Part shown: one piece after another, positions 6,773 to 14,131 of the stretch
Numbering within the stretch: the first letter of the stretch is position 1
How the letters are laid out: each line of letters begins with the position of its first letter
Source: UKL13-2 sp043768625
Lineage (GTDB): Bacteria; Pseudomonadota; Gammaproteobacteria; Burkholderiales; Usitatibacteraceae
Direction: 5' to 3'
Assembly: GCA_043768625.1 (NCBI GenBank)
Contig: JAYVKG010000100.1
Coordinates: forward strand, 1-20,670
DNA: 20,670 bases
Made by a program: the position numbers and the translations under genes
Notes under the pieces: generated by a model
Seen by the model: the letters and a program-made list of their open reading frames with translations, nothing else
The model's database searches: none
What the model was told of the DNA's origin: nothing

Positions 6773-7783
6773 TCAGCTTGCGTAAAAAACCCAGAATGCC
6801 TGGTTGGCGTCAGTCCATAAAGTGATGTTGGCAAATCCGGCTTCGCGCAAAATGGATTCGAACTGCGCAGCCGAATATTTGTACGAATTCTCCGAGTGAA
6901 TCCGCTCGCCGGCTGCGAAAGCACGCCCCCGCCCGGCAATCATTACCGTTTGGTCAACGACCGATTCCAGATGCATTTCAATGCGTCCAAGCGTCTCGTT
7001 GTAGGCGCCGACGTGTCGCCACAAACGCGCGTCAAAATCGGCATCGAGCACACGATTGATATGCCGCAATACATTGAGATTAAATGCCGCCGTTACGCCG
7101 AGCGCATCGTCGTAGGCCGCGTCGAGCAGGCGCTTGTCTTTCTTCGCATCCACCCCAATAAGTAGCGAGCCGCCGTTGGTGGCGCGGCGCATTTCGCGAA
7201 GAAATTGCGTTGCGACCACGGGGGTAAAGTTGCCGATACTCGAACCCGGATAAAACAGCATTGTCGGCGTACTCAATAATTCGCCAGGTATTTCCAAAAC
7301 CCGGGAAAAATCAGTAACCAACCCGACCAATTCGGTTTCCGGAAATTCCGCCGCCATATTCGCGAGTGCCGTTGCAAGCGATGGTCCCGCGATATCGATG
7401 GCAAGATAGCGTTGCGGCCGGATCGATGGCAACCACTGCAGCGCCTTGGCACAGTCGCCCGCGCCGAGGTCGACGAAAGTGCCGCAGTGGCCAATTTTGG
7501 CCGTTATTTCGCCACGATATTGCTGGAAAATGGCAGTCTCGGTACGGGTCGGATAGTATTCATCCAGTTGGCAAATGGCGGCGTATATGGCGCAACCGAG
7601 AGGGTCATAAAAATACTTCGGCTCCACCATTGCGGGGCTGGCGCGCAGGCCGTCGATCAGGCGCTTTAATTCGGCGTCGCGGTCGACATGCAAACGATCG
7701 ATGAGGCGGTAGGCGGCAGGGTTATCGGCGCGGTTCTGGGCCGTCAATGCGCTATTGAGGCATGGAGCATTGGGGCTAGTCAT
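6773..7783 (-). CDS. egtD: L-histidine N(alpha)-methyltransferase EgtD (hercynine synthase)
   Basis: EgtD trimethylates histidine with three SAM to give hercynine, the shared precursor of ergothioneine and selenoneine. The 336-aa protein has the family signatures PKYFYDPLG (about 55-63), LDEYYPTRTE (73-82), the SAM loop FVDLGAGD (103-110), MLFYPGSSIGNF (175-186), LLIGVDAKKD (207-216), AYDDALGVTAAFNLNVLRHINR (223-244), RIEMHL (267-272) and FAAGERIHSENSYKYS (289-304). M270, E298 and S300 lie in the motifs that contact histidine in characterised EgtD. The gene converges on the methyltransferase gene with only 20 nt between stops. It is divergent from the importer operon, with a 175-nt shared control region. 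It is the only EgtD in the window and must supply both branches if there is no second copy. Confidence 0.96.
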   Translation of the reverse strand: MTSPNAPCLNSALTAQNRADNPAAYRLIDRLHVDRDAELKRLIDGLRASPAMVEPKYFYDPLGCAIYAAICQLDEYYPTRTETAIFQQYRGEITAKIGHCGTFVDLGAGDCAKALQWLPSIRPQRYLAIDIAGPSLATALANMAAEFPETELVGLVTDFSRVLEIPGELLSTPTMLFYPGSSIGNFTPVVATQFLREMRRATNGGSLLIGVDAKKDKRLLDAAYDDALGVTAAFNLNVLRHINRVLDADFDARLWRHVGAYNETLGRIEMHLESVVDQTVMIAGRGRAFAAGERIHSENSYKYSAAQFESILREAGFANITLWTDANQAFWVFYAS

Positions 7784-7958
7784 GAAAACGTCATTTTCTT
7801 GGTCATTTCGTGTAATCTCTTGAAAATTTTTTCACTGAAAAGCATACCGCGTTTAAAGATTGGTTTACGATTTGTGTACTGATTCAGTTGCAGAAAGTGT
7901 CAAAGGTTGTGGCATATTTAGTGGTCGATTCACCTAATTTATTTTCCAGGAGCCCGTC
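7784..7958. promoter_or_regulatory. Divergent control region between egtD and the selenium-type importer
   Basis: This 175-nt AT-richer gap holds the start-side signals of both divergent units. On the minus strand a perfect TTGACA (7903-7898) could be the egtD -35; the hexamer 17 nt on is a poor -10 (AGTACA). Two palindromes look operator-like: ACTGATTCAGT (7878-7888, 5-1-5), inside the putative egtD promoter, and TGAAAA-TT-TTTTCA-C-TGAAAA (7821-7841), three alternating arms. On the plus strand AGGAG (7948-7952) is a good ribosome site for the binding-protein gene. No regulator gene is adjacent. Confidence 0.5.
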
Positions 7959-8825
7959 ATGTTGATTCCATCCCGTTGTCGTACCTTGAAATGTATTTCC
8001 GCGGTATTCGCGATATTGCTCTGCTCTTCTGCGCTGGCGCAAACCACGCTGAAAGTTTCCGCCATTCCCGATGAAAATCCGACCGAACTATTGCGAAAAT
8101 TCGCCCCGCTCGGCAAATATCTCGAGAGCAAGATCGGCATGAAAGTTGAATTCACGCCGGTCACCGATTATGCAGCGACCGTCGAAGGCCTGGCGGCAAA
8201 AAAAATTGACCTGGTTTGGTATGGCGGCTTCACCTTCGTGCAGGCGCGTCTGAAAACCGGCAACGCCATCCCCATCGCGCAGCGCGAAGAAGACGAAAAA
8301 TTCCGCTCCGTCTTCATCACCCGGCCCGATAGCGGCATCAACAGCCTCAAGGATTTGAAGGGCAAGACGTTCACTTTTGGCGCGCCCTCTTCCACCTCCG
8401 GCTCGCTGATGCCGCGCTATTTCATGATGAAAGAAGGCGTTGATCCCGACAAAGACTTGAAGCGCGTTGCCTTTTCAGGCGCGCATGATGCAACCGCATT
8501 GCAAGTGGCAGGGGGAAAAGTTGACGCCGGCGCGCTAAACATTTCGGTTTACGAGAAAATGCTGGCGGATAAAAAAATTGATGCCACGCAGGTCAAGATT
8601 TTTTACACCACGCCCGGCTACTATGATTACAACTGGACCGTACGCGGCGATCTCGATCCGCTATTGATTAAAAAATTGACCGACGCATTCCTGTCGCTTG
8701 ACGCTAAAATTCCCGAACAGAAGGAAATTCTGGCCTTGCAGCGCGCCACGCGTTTCATTGCCACCAAGCCTGAGAACTACAAGAGCATCGAAGAAGCTGC
8801 CCGCTCGGCTGGCTTATTGAAATAG
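7959..8825 (+). CDS. Periplasmic substrate-binding protein of a putative selenate/selenium-oxyanion ABC importer
   Basis: This 288-aa PhnD-like (type 2 periplasmic binding) protein begins with an export signal: basic residues, a hydrophobic core (ISAVFAILLCSS) and a predicted cut after ALA at residue 27. The mature part shows LKVSAIPDENPTELLRKFAPLGKYLE, VTDYAATVEGLAAKKIDLVWYGGFTFVQA and SLKDLKGKTFTFGAPSSTSGSLMPRYFM, the layout of the phosphonate-binding family. Members encoded beside selD and mnmH are classed as putative selenate binding proteins. AGGAG lies 6 nt before the ATG. It heads a four-gene operon and is separated from the ATPase by a terminator-like hairpin. No phosphonate catabolism gene is nearby, which argues against a phosphonate role. 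The ligand (selenate, selenite or other) is inferred from context. Confidence 0.85.
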   Translation: MLIPSRCRTLKCISAVFAILLCSSALAQTTLKVSAIPDENPTELLRKFAPLGKYLESKIGMKVEFTPVTDYAATVEGLAAKKIDLVWYGGFTFVQARLKTGNAIPIAQREEDEKFRSVFITRPDSGINSLKDLKGKTFTFGAPSSTSGSLMPRYFMMKEGVDPDKDLKRVAFSGAHDATALQVAGGKVDAGALNISVYEKMLADKKIDATQVKIFYTTPGYYDYNWTVRGDLDPLLIKKLTDAFLSLDAKIPEQKEILALQRATRFIATKPENYKSIEEAARSAGLLK

Positions 8826-8845
8826 GTCCGGTTCTTTTTACAGCA

Positions 8846-8886
8846 GGCCTGTCCCCGCCCCTCTTGCGGCGGTGACAGGTTTGTTG
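8846..8886 (+). terminator. Terminator-like hairpin between the binding protein and the ATPase
   Basis: CCTGTC (8848-8853) and CCGCC (8855-8859) pair with GGCGG (8868-8872) and GACAGG (8874-8879), separated by one C/T mismatch. The result is an 11-pair stem around an 8-nt loop. It is followed by TTTGTTGTG. The interrupted T-run suggests partial termination, a common way to make more binding protein than membrane components. Confidence 0.6.
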
Positions 8887-8901
8887 TGATGGGCATTCAA
8901 G

Positions 8902-9723
8902 ATGACTGTTTCACTCACCAATCTGACGGTTCGACTGGGCCGCGGCAACGACGCGCGGATTGCCATCGAAGACATTTCCCTGCATTTCGCTGCGGCTGAA
9001 CAGGTCGCAATCATCGGGCCTAGCGGCGCAGGCAAGACCACACTGTTGCATACACTTGCATGTGCCCACGAACCTATCGCGGGCAGGTTGCTGATCGACG
9101 GCCAGGATCCGTGGACGTTAAGCAGCGCGGACCGCCATCGACTGCGTGGTCGCGCCTTTCTCGCCCCGCAAGCGGCACCGCTGCCACCGCGTCAACGGGT
9201 GGTGACTGCCGTGCTGGCCGGCCGATTGCCCCGGCAAACCACCTGGCAGGCGCTTCGCTCACTGGTTTATCCGCAGCATATCTCGGCGGCGCGCGACGCC
9301 TTGGCCGCGTTAAAACTGGAAGACAAACTAACGCTACGGTGCGACCGACTTTCGGGCGGCGAACGGCAGCGGGTGGGCCTTGCGCGCATGCTGTTATCCG
9401 ATGCGCCGCTGATCCTGCTTGACGAACCGGTGTCGGCGCTCGACCCGGTGCTAGGTGCTGCCGCATTAAAGACCGTGCAGGATGAGGCCACAGCGCGTCA
9501 CGCCACATTGGTCGTGAGCTTGCACGACGTCAATCTTGCGCGCAATCGGTTTGCGCGCCTCATCGGCATCCGCGGGGGCCGCGTGCAATTCGATCTCCCC
9601 AGCGAACGGGTCACCGATGAGCTGCTGGCAGCACTTTATGGCGCGGAATTAAATCTTGCCGCGAGCGACTTTACGATACCTCAATCGGACGATGTGGTGG
9701 CCAGAATGACGCGTTGCTTTTGA
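8902..9723 (+). CDS. ABC importer ATPase, PhnC-like (putative selenium-oxyanion uptake)
   Basis: This is the cytosolic energy-coupling subunit of the importer. In its 273 aa it has Walker A GPSGAGKTT (39-47), the signature LSGGERQRVGLARML (150-164), Walker B LILLDEP (170-176), the D-loop SALD and the switch histidine H208 in SLHDVN. All catalytic positions are intact. The overall layout matches PhnC-type ATPases of the phosphonate-uptake family. The ATG lies 76 nt after the binding-protein stop, beyond the terminator-like hairpin, and has only a weak ribosome site. The stop codon overlaps the next gene's ATG by one base (TGATG), suggesting translational coupling to the first permease. ATPase function is certain; the substrate comes only from the operon and its selenium neighbours. 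Confidence 0.9.
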   Translation: MTVSLTNLTVRLGRGNDARIAIEDISLHFAAAEQVAIIGPSGAGKTTLLHTLACAHEPIAGRLLIDGQDPWTLSSADRHRLRGRAFLAPQAAPLPPRQRVVTAVLAGRLPRQTTWQALRSLVYPQHISAARDALAALKLEDKLTLRCDRLSGGERQRVGLARMLLSDAPLILLDEPVSALDPVLGAAALKTVQDEATARHATLVVSLHDVNLARNRFARLIGIRGGRVQFDLPSERVTDELLAALYGAELNLAASDFTIPQSDDVVARMTRCF

Positions 9724-10556
9724 TGCAGGCGTTAAAGGCAAACGACTGGCGTGATCCCGCCTGGAACGGGCGATTGACGCTGTTCCTGCTGTTCCTGTTG
9801 ATACTGTTGCCGACCGGCTATTTCGCCGAGTTCAACCCGCTGGTATTGCTCGACAAAAATAGCCTTCGCACCAGCGGTCATTTTCTCGCCAGCTTTTTCC
9901 CACCCGCGCATTCAATTGAATTTTTGGCGCTGGCCGCGAGTGCGACCTGGAAAACCGTCGCTATCGCCACCGTTGGAATATTTTTTGCGTTGGTGATTGC
10001 AATTCCATTGGCGCTCATTGCCAATCAAGCGCTGTCGATTTCAGTGATCGGACGTGGCCGACCGTGTACGCTGTGCCAATTGATACGTTACGCCATTCGC
10101 ATGCTGCTGATCGCGTTGCGCAGCATTCCCGAACTGGTATGGGCGTTGCTGTTTGTGCGGGCGGTGGGTCTTGGCGACACCGCAGGGGTGATGGCGATAG
10201 CGCTCACCTATGGCGGCATGCTCGGCAAAGTTTTTATCGAGATTTTCGAATCAAGCGAGCCGGAGGCGACTCGTGCCCTGCTGCGCAACGGCGCGGGAAG
10301 GATTCAGGCTTTTTTTTACGGCACGCTGCCTGCGTGTCTGCCCGAACTCGTCTCCTATACCGTCTACCGCTGGGAATGCGCGATCCGCGCCTCGGTAATT
10401 ATGGGCTTCGTGGGCGCGGGCGGACTCGGTCAGCAAATGGAGCTATCGATGCGCATGCTCGCCGGTGCCGAAGTGTTTTCGTTTCTCGCCATCTTTGTGG
10501 CACTGGTGTGGGTCGCGGACCTGACCAGTCGAGAGTTGCGAAAGGTACTTGATTGA
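9723..10556 (+). CDS. ABC importer permease 1, PhnE-like
   Basis: This integral inner-membrane subunit is 277 aa from the ATG at 9723, which overlaps the ATPase stop by one base; a TTG at 9714 is possible but less likely. Hydrophobic spans include about 19-33, 78-101, 125-150 and 250-266. The EAA-type coupling loop reads EATRALLRNGAGRIQAFFYGTLPACLPELVSY (about 181-212), followed by the PhnE-like WECAIRASVIMGFVGAGGLGQQMELSMRM. SIPELVWALLF (about 134-144) is also typical. It would pair with the second permease to form a heterodimeric pore. Its stop overlaps the next gene's TTG. The permease call is firm and substrate specificity is inferred from context. Confidence 0.9.
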   Translation: MQALKANDWRDPAWNGRLTLFLLFLLILLPTGYFAEFNPLVLLDKNSLRTSGHFLASFFPPAHSIEFLALAASATWKTVAIATVGIFFALVIAIPLALIANQALSISVIGRGRPCTLCQLIRYAIRMLLIALRSIPELVWALLFVRAVGLGDTAGVMAIALTYGGMLGKVFIEIFESSEPEATRALLRNGAGRIQAFFYGTLPACLPELVSYTVYRWECAIRASVIMGFVGAGGLGQQMELSMRMLAGAEVFSFLAIFVALVWVADLTSRELRKVLD

Positions 10557-11359
10557 ACCGCATTACCAACCACCGCATCGTCCGCGGTGAGTCAACATCG
10601 GGCTATCGTGGGCGGCTGATCGGCATCGTTATTTTGGCGTTGATTGTCGCTTCGTTCAACAGCCTCACCGGCGATTGGTCGGGTCTGTTCAGTATCGATT
10701 CTTTTAGACGGATGGTGGATTTATTCACTGGTTTTTTTCCGCCTGCCAGCGATTTGCCTTACCTGAAAAAAATAGCCTATGCCACGGTTGAAACACTCGC
10801 CATTTCCTGGCTAGGCACGTTGCTTGCCGTGGTGGCAGGCTTGTTGCTGGCGCTCCCCGCCGCAGGCTATTGGGGCCCGCTTGCGCGCATGCCGGTACGT
10901 TTCGTGCTCAACGTATTACGGGCGATTCCCGAATTGGTGTGGGCCGCGTTGCTAGTCATCGCGGCCGGCTTGGGACCCTTTCCCGGCACGCTGGCGCTGG
11001 CACTGCACACTTCTGGGGTGCTGGGACGCCTGTTCGCGGAATCGCTGGAAAATGCCTCGCCTGAGCCGATGGCAGCGCTGCAGCGTAACGGGGTATCGGC
11101 GGTGCCGGCGTTTTGCTACGGCACCTTGCCCACCATCGCGCCGCAGCTGGTGAGTTACACCTTATACCGCTGGGAAAATAATATCCGCGCAGCAAGTGTA
11201 TTGGGGGTGGCCGGCGCGGGTGGTCTGGGCCAGATGCTGCACTTTCATTTGTCATTGCTGCAGTACCCCGAGACGGGAACAATTTTGCTGGCGATGATAT
11301 TGCTGGTTGGGCTGGTGGATGCCTTAAGCAATTTACTGCGCAACCGGTTGCTGGGATAG
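10553..11359 (+). CDS. ABC importer permease 2, PhnE-like
   Basis: This is the second, paralogous inner-membrane subunit of the importer (268 aa). It shares the same blocks as permease 1: AIPELVWAALLVIAAGLG, the coupling loop EPMAALQRNGVSAVPAFCYGTLPTIAPQLVSY and RWENNIRAASVLGVAGAGGLGQMLHFHLSL. The two probably arose by duplication. The start is a TTG whose TTGA overlaps the stop of permease 1; no better ATG or GTG exists nearby, so expression probably depends on coupling. It ends the operon; downstream is a 264-nt noncoding gap facing the convergent ybbP-like gene. Confidence 0.88.
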   Translation: MNRITNHRIVRGESTSGYRGRLIGIVILALIVASFNSLTGDWSGLFSIDSFRRMVDLFTGFFPPASDLPYLKKIAYATVETLAISWLGTLLAVVAGLLLALPAAGYWGPLARMPVRFVLNVLRAIPELVWAALLVIAAGLGPFPGTLALALHTSGVLGRLFAESLENASPEPMAALQRNGVSAVPAFCYGTLPTIAPQLVSYTLYRWENNIRAASVLGVAGAGGLGQMLHFHLSLLQYPETGTILLAMILLVGLVDALSNLLRNRLLG

Positions 11360-11526
11360 CGCGGCGCGCGGACTATATTGATTTTTATGCCGACCTGCCG
11401 CCTTATGCGCAACTACCGCATTAGCCACGGCGGTTCCGGCAACACCGCATCGTTTCCGGCGGCATCGTGATGCGACGTGGCGCCTGGAAATTGAAAGGGG
11501 ATATTGGTAGAAAAATGAAAACGCAG

Positions 11527-11545
11527 AACGCCATTAAACGCCATT
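11527..11545. repeat. Two-copy 10-bp-period direct repeat
   Basis: AACGCCATT occurs at 11527-11535 and again at 11537-11545 in the noncoding gap between the convergent importer operon and the ybbP-like gene. Two copies only; no function can be assigned. Confidence 0.5.
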
Positions 11546-11546
11546 C

Positions 11547-11592
11547 TTGAGACACAAGTGCTTTAAACGCCGCGCCAGTGCTGGTGTCTCAA
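11547..11592. repeat. Long-stem hairpin with the recurring CGCCAGTGCTGG core, between convergent operons
   Basis: TTGAGACAC (11547-11555) and GTGTCTCAA (11584-11592) are perfect 9-nt inverted arms around a 28-nt loop that contains CGCCAGTGCTGG (11573-11584). It sits between the ends of the importer operon (plus) and the ybbP-like gene (minus), so it could mark or protect both transcript ends. A TTTTTT run occurs only 16 nt further on, so it is not a textbook intrinsic terminator. The rest of the 11360-11623 gap shows no gene. Confidence 0.55.
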
Positions 11593-11623
11593 CAATCAAA
11601 CACGCTTTTTTGCTTTGTTGGCG

Positions 11624-14125
11624 TCAGGTTACCCCGCGAATGGTCAGCAGCGGTGGCGTCGAGATCGCCTTGCGCGTACCCAGCAAGCCGGCCAACGCGA
11701 TGCCAACCCCGCCGCCAACAATGCCGATTAGCGGAATCATGAAATTAACCGCGTACGGCACCCCCAGCACCTTGTCGGATAGCACCATCGCCAGCGCCAT
11801 CGCGCCAGCACTTGCGATCAAGCCCGACATCGCGCCGATGGCAAGAAATTCAGCAAGCTGCACCACCACCATCTGCTTTCGGCTGGCACCCAGCGTGCGC
11901 ATGATTGCCGCATCGTAGACACGCTCATCCTGGGTGGCCGCGATGGCTGCGTACAGCACCACCAATCCTGCCGCGAGCGCAAACAGGAACACGAAAGACA
12001 CCGCGTTGGCCACCTGGTCGGTGATGGTCCGCACTTGCATCATGATGGCCGTCAGGTCGATTACCGAGACATTGGGAAATTGTTTCACCAGGCCGTTTAC
12101 TACCGACTCGTCGCCCTGCGGGAGATGAAAGCTGGTGATGTAGCTTGCAGGATAGCTATCGAGCACACCAGGATTACTGATGACGAAGAAATTAGCCTTG
12201 AATGAATCCCACTCGACCTTTCTCAAACTCGTAACCCTGGCTGTAAAACGCGAGCCGGCGATGTCATAGGTAAGCGTATCGCCAAGCTTGATGCCGAGCG
12301 TTCTGGCGATACCCTCTTCCACCGAAAACTGTTTTTCAGTCGACTCCGCCGACCAGAATTTTCCGGCAACGATTTTATTGTCGGCCTGCATTGTTGCCGC
12401 CCATGAAAGATTGAATTCGCGTTCGCTGGTGCGTTTCGCGCGCTCATCCGGAAAGTTCGAGGGCAGCACGGCTTGCTGGTTGATTTCGACCAGACGCCCC
12501 CTCACCATCGGATACAAATCGGGGGTTGCAAACTTGCGCGAAGAAAAATATTTCTTTACCTCCGCCAATTGATCGCCTTGAATATTGATAACGAATCTAT
12601 TCGGCATGTCAGGCTTCATCGAATTCTGCCAGCCGGCAATAAGATCGGTGCGCACGAGGGTTAACAGCAGCATCGCCATCAACCCCAAACCCAGCGCCAT
12701 AATTTGCACCAGGCTACCGCCGGCATGACGCTTCATGTTGGCGATGCCATATCGCCATGACCCTGAGGCCGCACCGCGCAAGCGGGCAGCAAGGTTGATC
12801 AACAGCCAGCCTGCCGCTGCGGCTACCGCCAGCGCGCCAATAAACCCGCCCACCGCAATCGCCCCCAACCTGACATCGCCCGCGCGCCAGACGATTAGCG
12901 CCGCCAGCGTCGCGAATCCCATCGCATAGGCAAACGTGGCACCGGCATCGAACGGATCGATATCGCGGCGCAGCACGCGCAAGGTCGACACTTTGCGCAA
13001 GGCCAGCAAAGGCGGCAACGTAAACCCAAGCAGCAATACCAAACCAATCCCGGTGCCTTGAATGGCCGGCACGATCGTCGGCGGGGGCAACGTGACTGTG
13101 AGGAAGCCTGTGAGCATCGTCGCCAGTACCGTTTGCGCCGCAAATCCAGCGGCCGTGCCGACCATGCAGGCCACCACGCCCAACAGCAAAAACTGGATGA
13201 GATTCAACGAAAAAATATCGGCCTGGGTCGCGCCCAGGCAGCGCATTATCGCAGCACTATCCATTTGCCGTTGCGAAAACCGGCGCGCGGCCAAAGCGAC
13301 TGCAACCGAGGCAAGCACCACAGATAATAGCGCCGCCAAACCCAGGAATCGTTGCGCGCGTTCGAGCGCCACGCGCACTTCCGAGCGGGCATCGCGGACC
13401 CCTTCAATTCTTTCGCCTCGCTGCAAATTGCCCTTGAAAGTCTGCCTGTACTGGTCCACTGCTTTGGCATCACCGGAAAGCAAATACCGATAAGTCGCGC
13501 GGCTGCCCACCTGCATGAGCCCGGTGGTCGCTAAGTCCTGCATGTTAAGCAGCACCCGCGGCGCAATCCCGAAGTAGTCGAGCACGCTGTCGGGCTCTTT
13601 GATGATGACGGCCGCTATTTTCAGCTTCAACGCGCCGACGGTCAGTTCATCGCCAACACTGGCGTTGATCCGTGCGAGCAGCACCTCCGGAACCCATATC
13701 GTGCCGCGCGCAGGAATCCCTGCTGCGTCACGGACCGCAGCGCCAGGCGCGTCGGCAACGCGAATCTTGCCTCGCAGCGGGAAGCCGCTCGTTATCGCCT
13801 TCAATTCCGCCAAATTTACGCCCTGCCCTGCCTCCTGATTGCCAGACACCATGCTGGGAAAGGTAATCGCCTCGGCGGTGGTGAGGTTCATGCGGGTCGC
13901 TTCGTCGCGAAATTTGGCCGCAATGGGTTTATCGCTAATCACCACGGCGTCAGCCGCGATCAGCTCATTGGCCTGCCGGTTCAGCGCCGACTCAACACGG
14001 TCGGCAAAAAATGACACCGTCGTCACGCTCATGACCGCAATCAGCAGGGCGACAAGCAACACCCTCGCCTCGATGGATTTGGCGTTGCGGCGAAACATGC
14101 GAAGTGCCAGTCTGGTCTGATTCAT
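11624..14125 (-). CDS. FtsX/MacB-type ABC transporter permease, YbbP-like
   Basis: This 833-aa inner-membrane protein has the duplicated FtsX-domain layout of E. coli YbbP. There is an N-terminal span (LLVALLIAVMSVTTVSFFA), a large periplasmic region, and a first FtsX block (LGLAALLSVVLASVAVALAARRFSQRQMDSAAIMRCLGATQADIF). Central spans and a second periplasmic region follow. The second FtsX block is FVFLFALAAGLVVLYAAIAATQDERVYDAAIMRTLGASRKQMVVVQ, with two more spans at the C-terminus. Such proteins work as mechanotransmitters rather than classical pores. It lies 6 nt after the ATPase gene on the same strand, so the two form one operon, divergent from tesA. The substrate is unknown; in E. coli the neighbouring TesA suggests a hydrolase partner. 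Confidence 0.9.
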   Translation of the reverse strand: MNQTRLALRMFRRNAKSIEARVLLVALLIAVMSVTTVSFFADRVESALNRQANELIAADAVVISDKPIAAKFRDEATRMNLTTAEAITFPSMVSGNQEAGQGVNLAELKAITSGFPLRGKIRVADAPGAAVRDAAGIPARGTIWVPEVLLARINASVGDELTVGALKLKIAAVIIKEPDSVLDYFGIAPRVLLNMQDLATTGLMQVGSRATYRYLLSGDAKAVDQYRQTFKGNLQRGERIEGVRDARSEVRVALERAQRFLGLAALLSVVLASVAVALAARRFSQRQMDSAAIMRCLGATQADIFSLNLIQFLLLGVVACMVGTAAGFAAQTVLATMLTGFLTVTLPPPTIVPAIQGTGIGLVLLLGFTLPPLLALRKVSTLRVLRRDIDPFDAGATFAYAMGFATLAALIVWRAGDVRLGAIAVGGFIGALAVAAAAGWLLINLAARLRGAASGSWRYGIANMKRHAGGSLVQIMALGLGLMAMLLLTLVRTDLIAGWQNSMKPDMPNRFVINIQGDQLAEVKKYFSSRKFATPDLYPMVRGRLVEINQQAVLPSNFPDERAKRTSEREFNLSWAATMQADNKIVAGKFWSAESTEKQFSVEEGIARTLGIKLGDTLTYDIAGSRFTARVTSLRKVEWDSFKANFFVISNPGVLDSYPASYITSFHLPQGDESVVNGLVKQFPNVSVIDLTAIMMQVRTITDQVANAVSFVFLFALAAGLVVLYAAIAATQDERVYDAAIMRTLGASRKQMVVVQLAEFLAIGAMSGLIASAGAMALAMVLSDKVLGVPYAVNFMIPLIGIVGGGVGIALAGLLGTRKAISTPPLLTIRGVT

Positions 14126-14131
14126 GTCAAT

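Noticed and set aside
7959..11359. Phosphonate importer phnDCE
   Set aside because: The fold is PhnD/PhnC/PhnE-like, but there is no phosphonate catabolism gene in the window and all informative neighbours concern selenium, so the phn symbols were not used.
11360..11623. CRISPR or mobile-element remnant in the noncoding gap
   Set aside because: Only a two-copy 10-bp repeat and one hairpin are seen; no spacer array, transposase fragment or terminal repeats.
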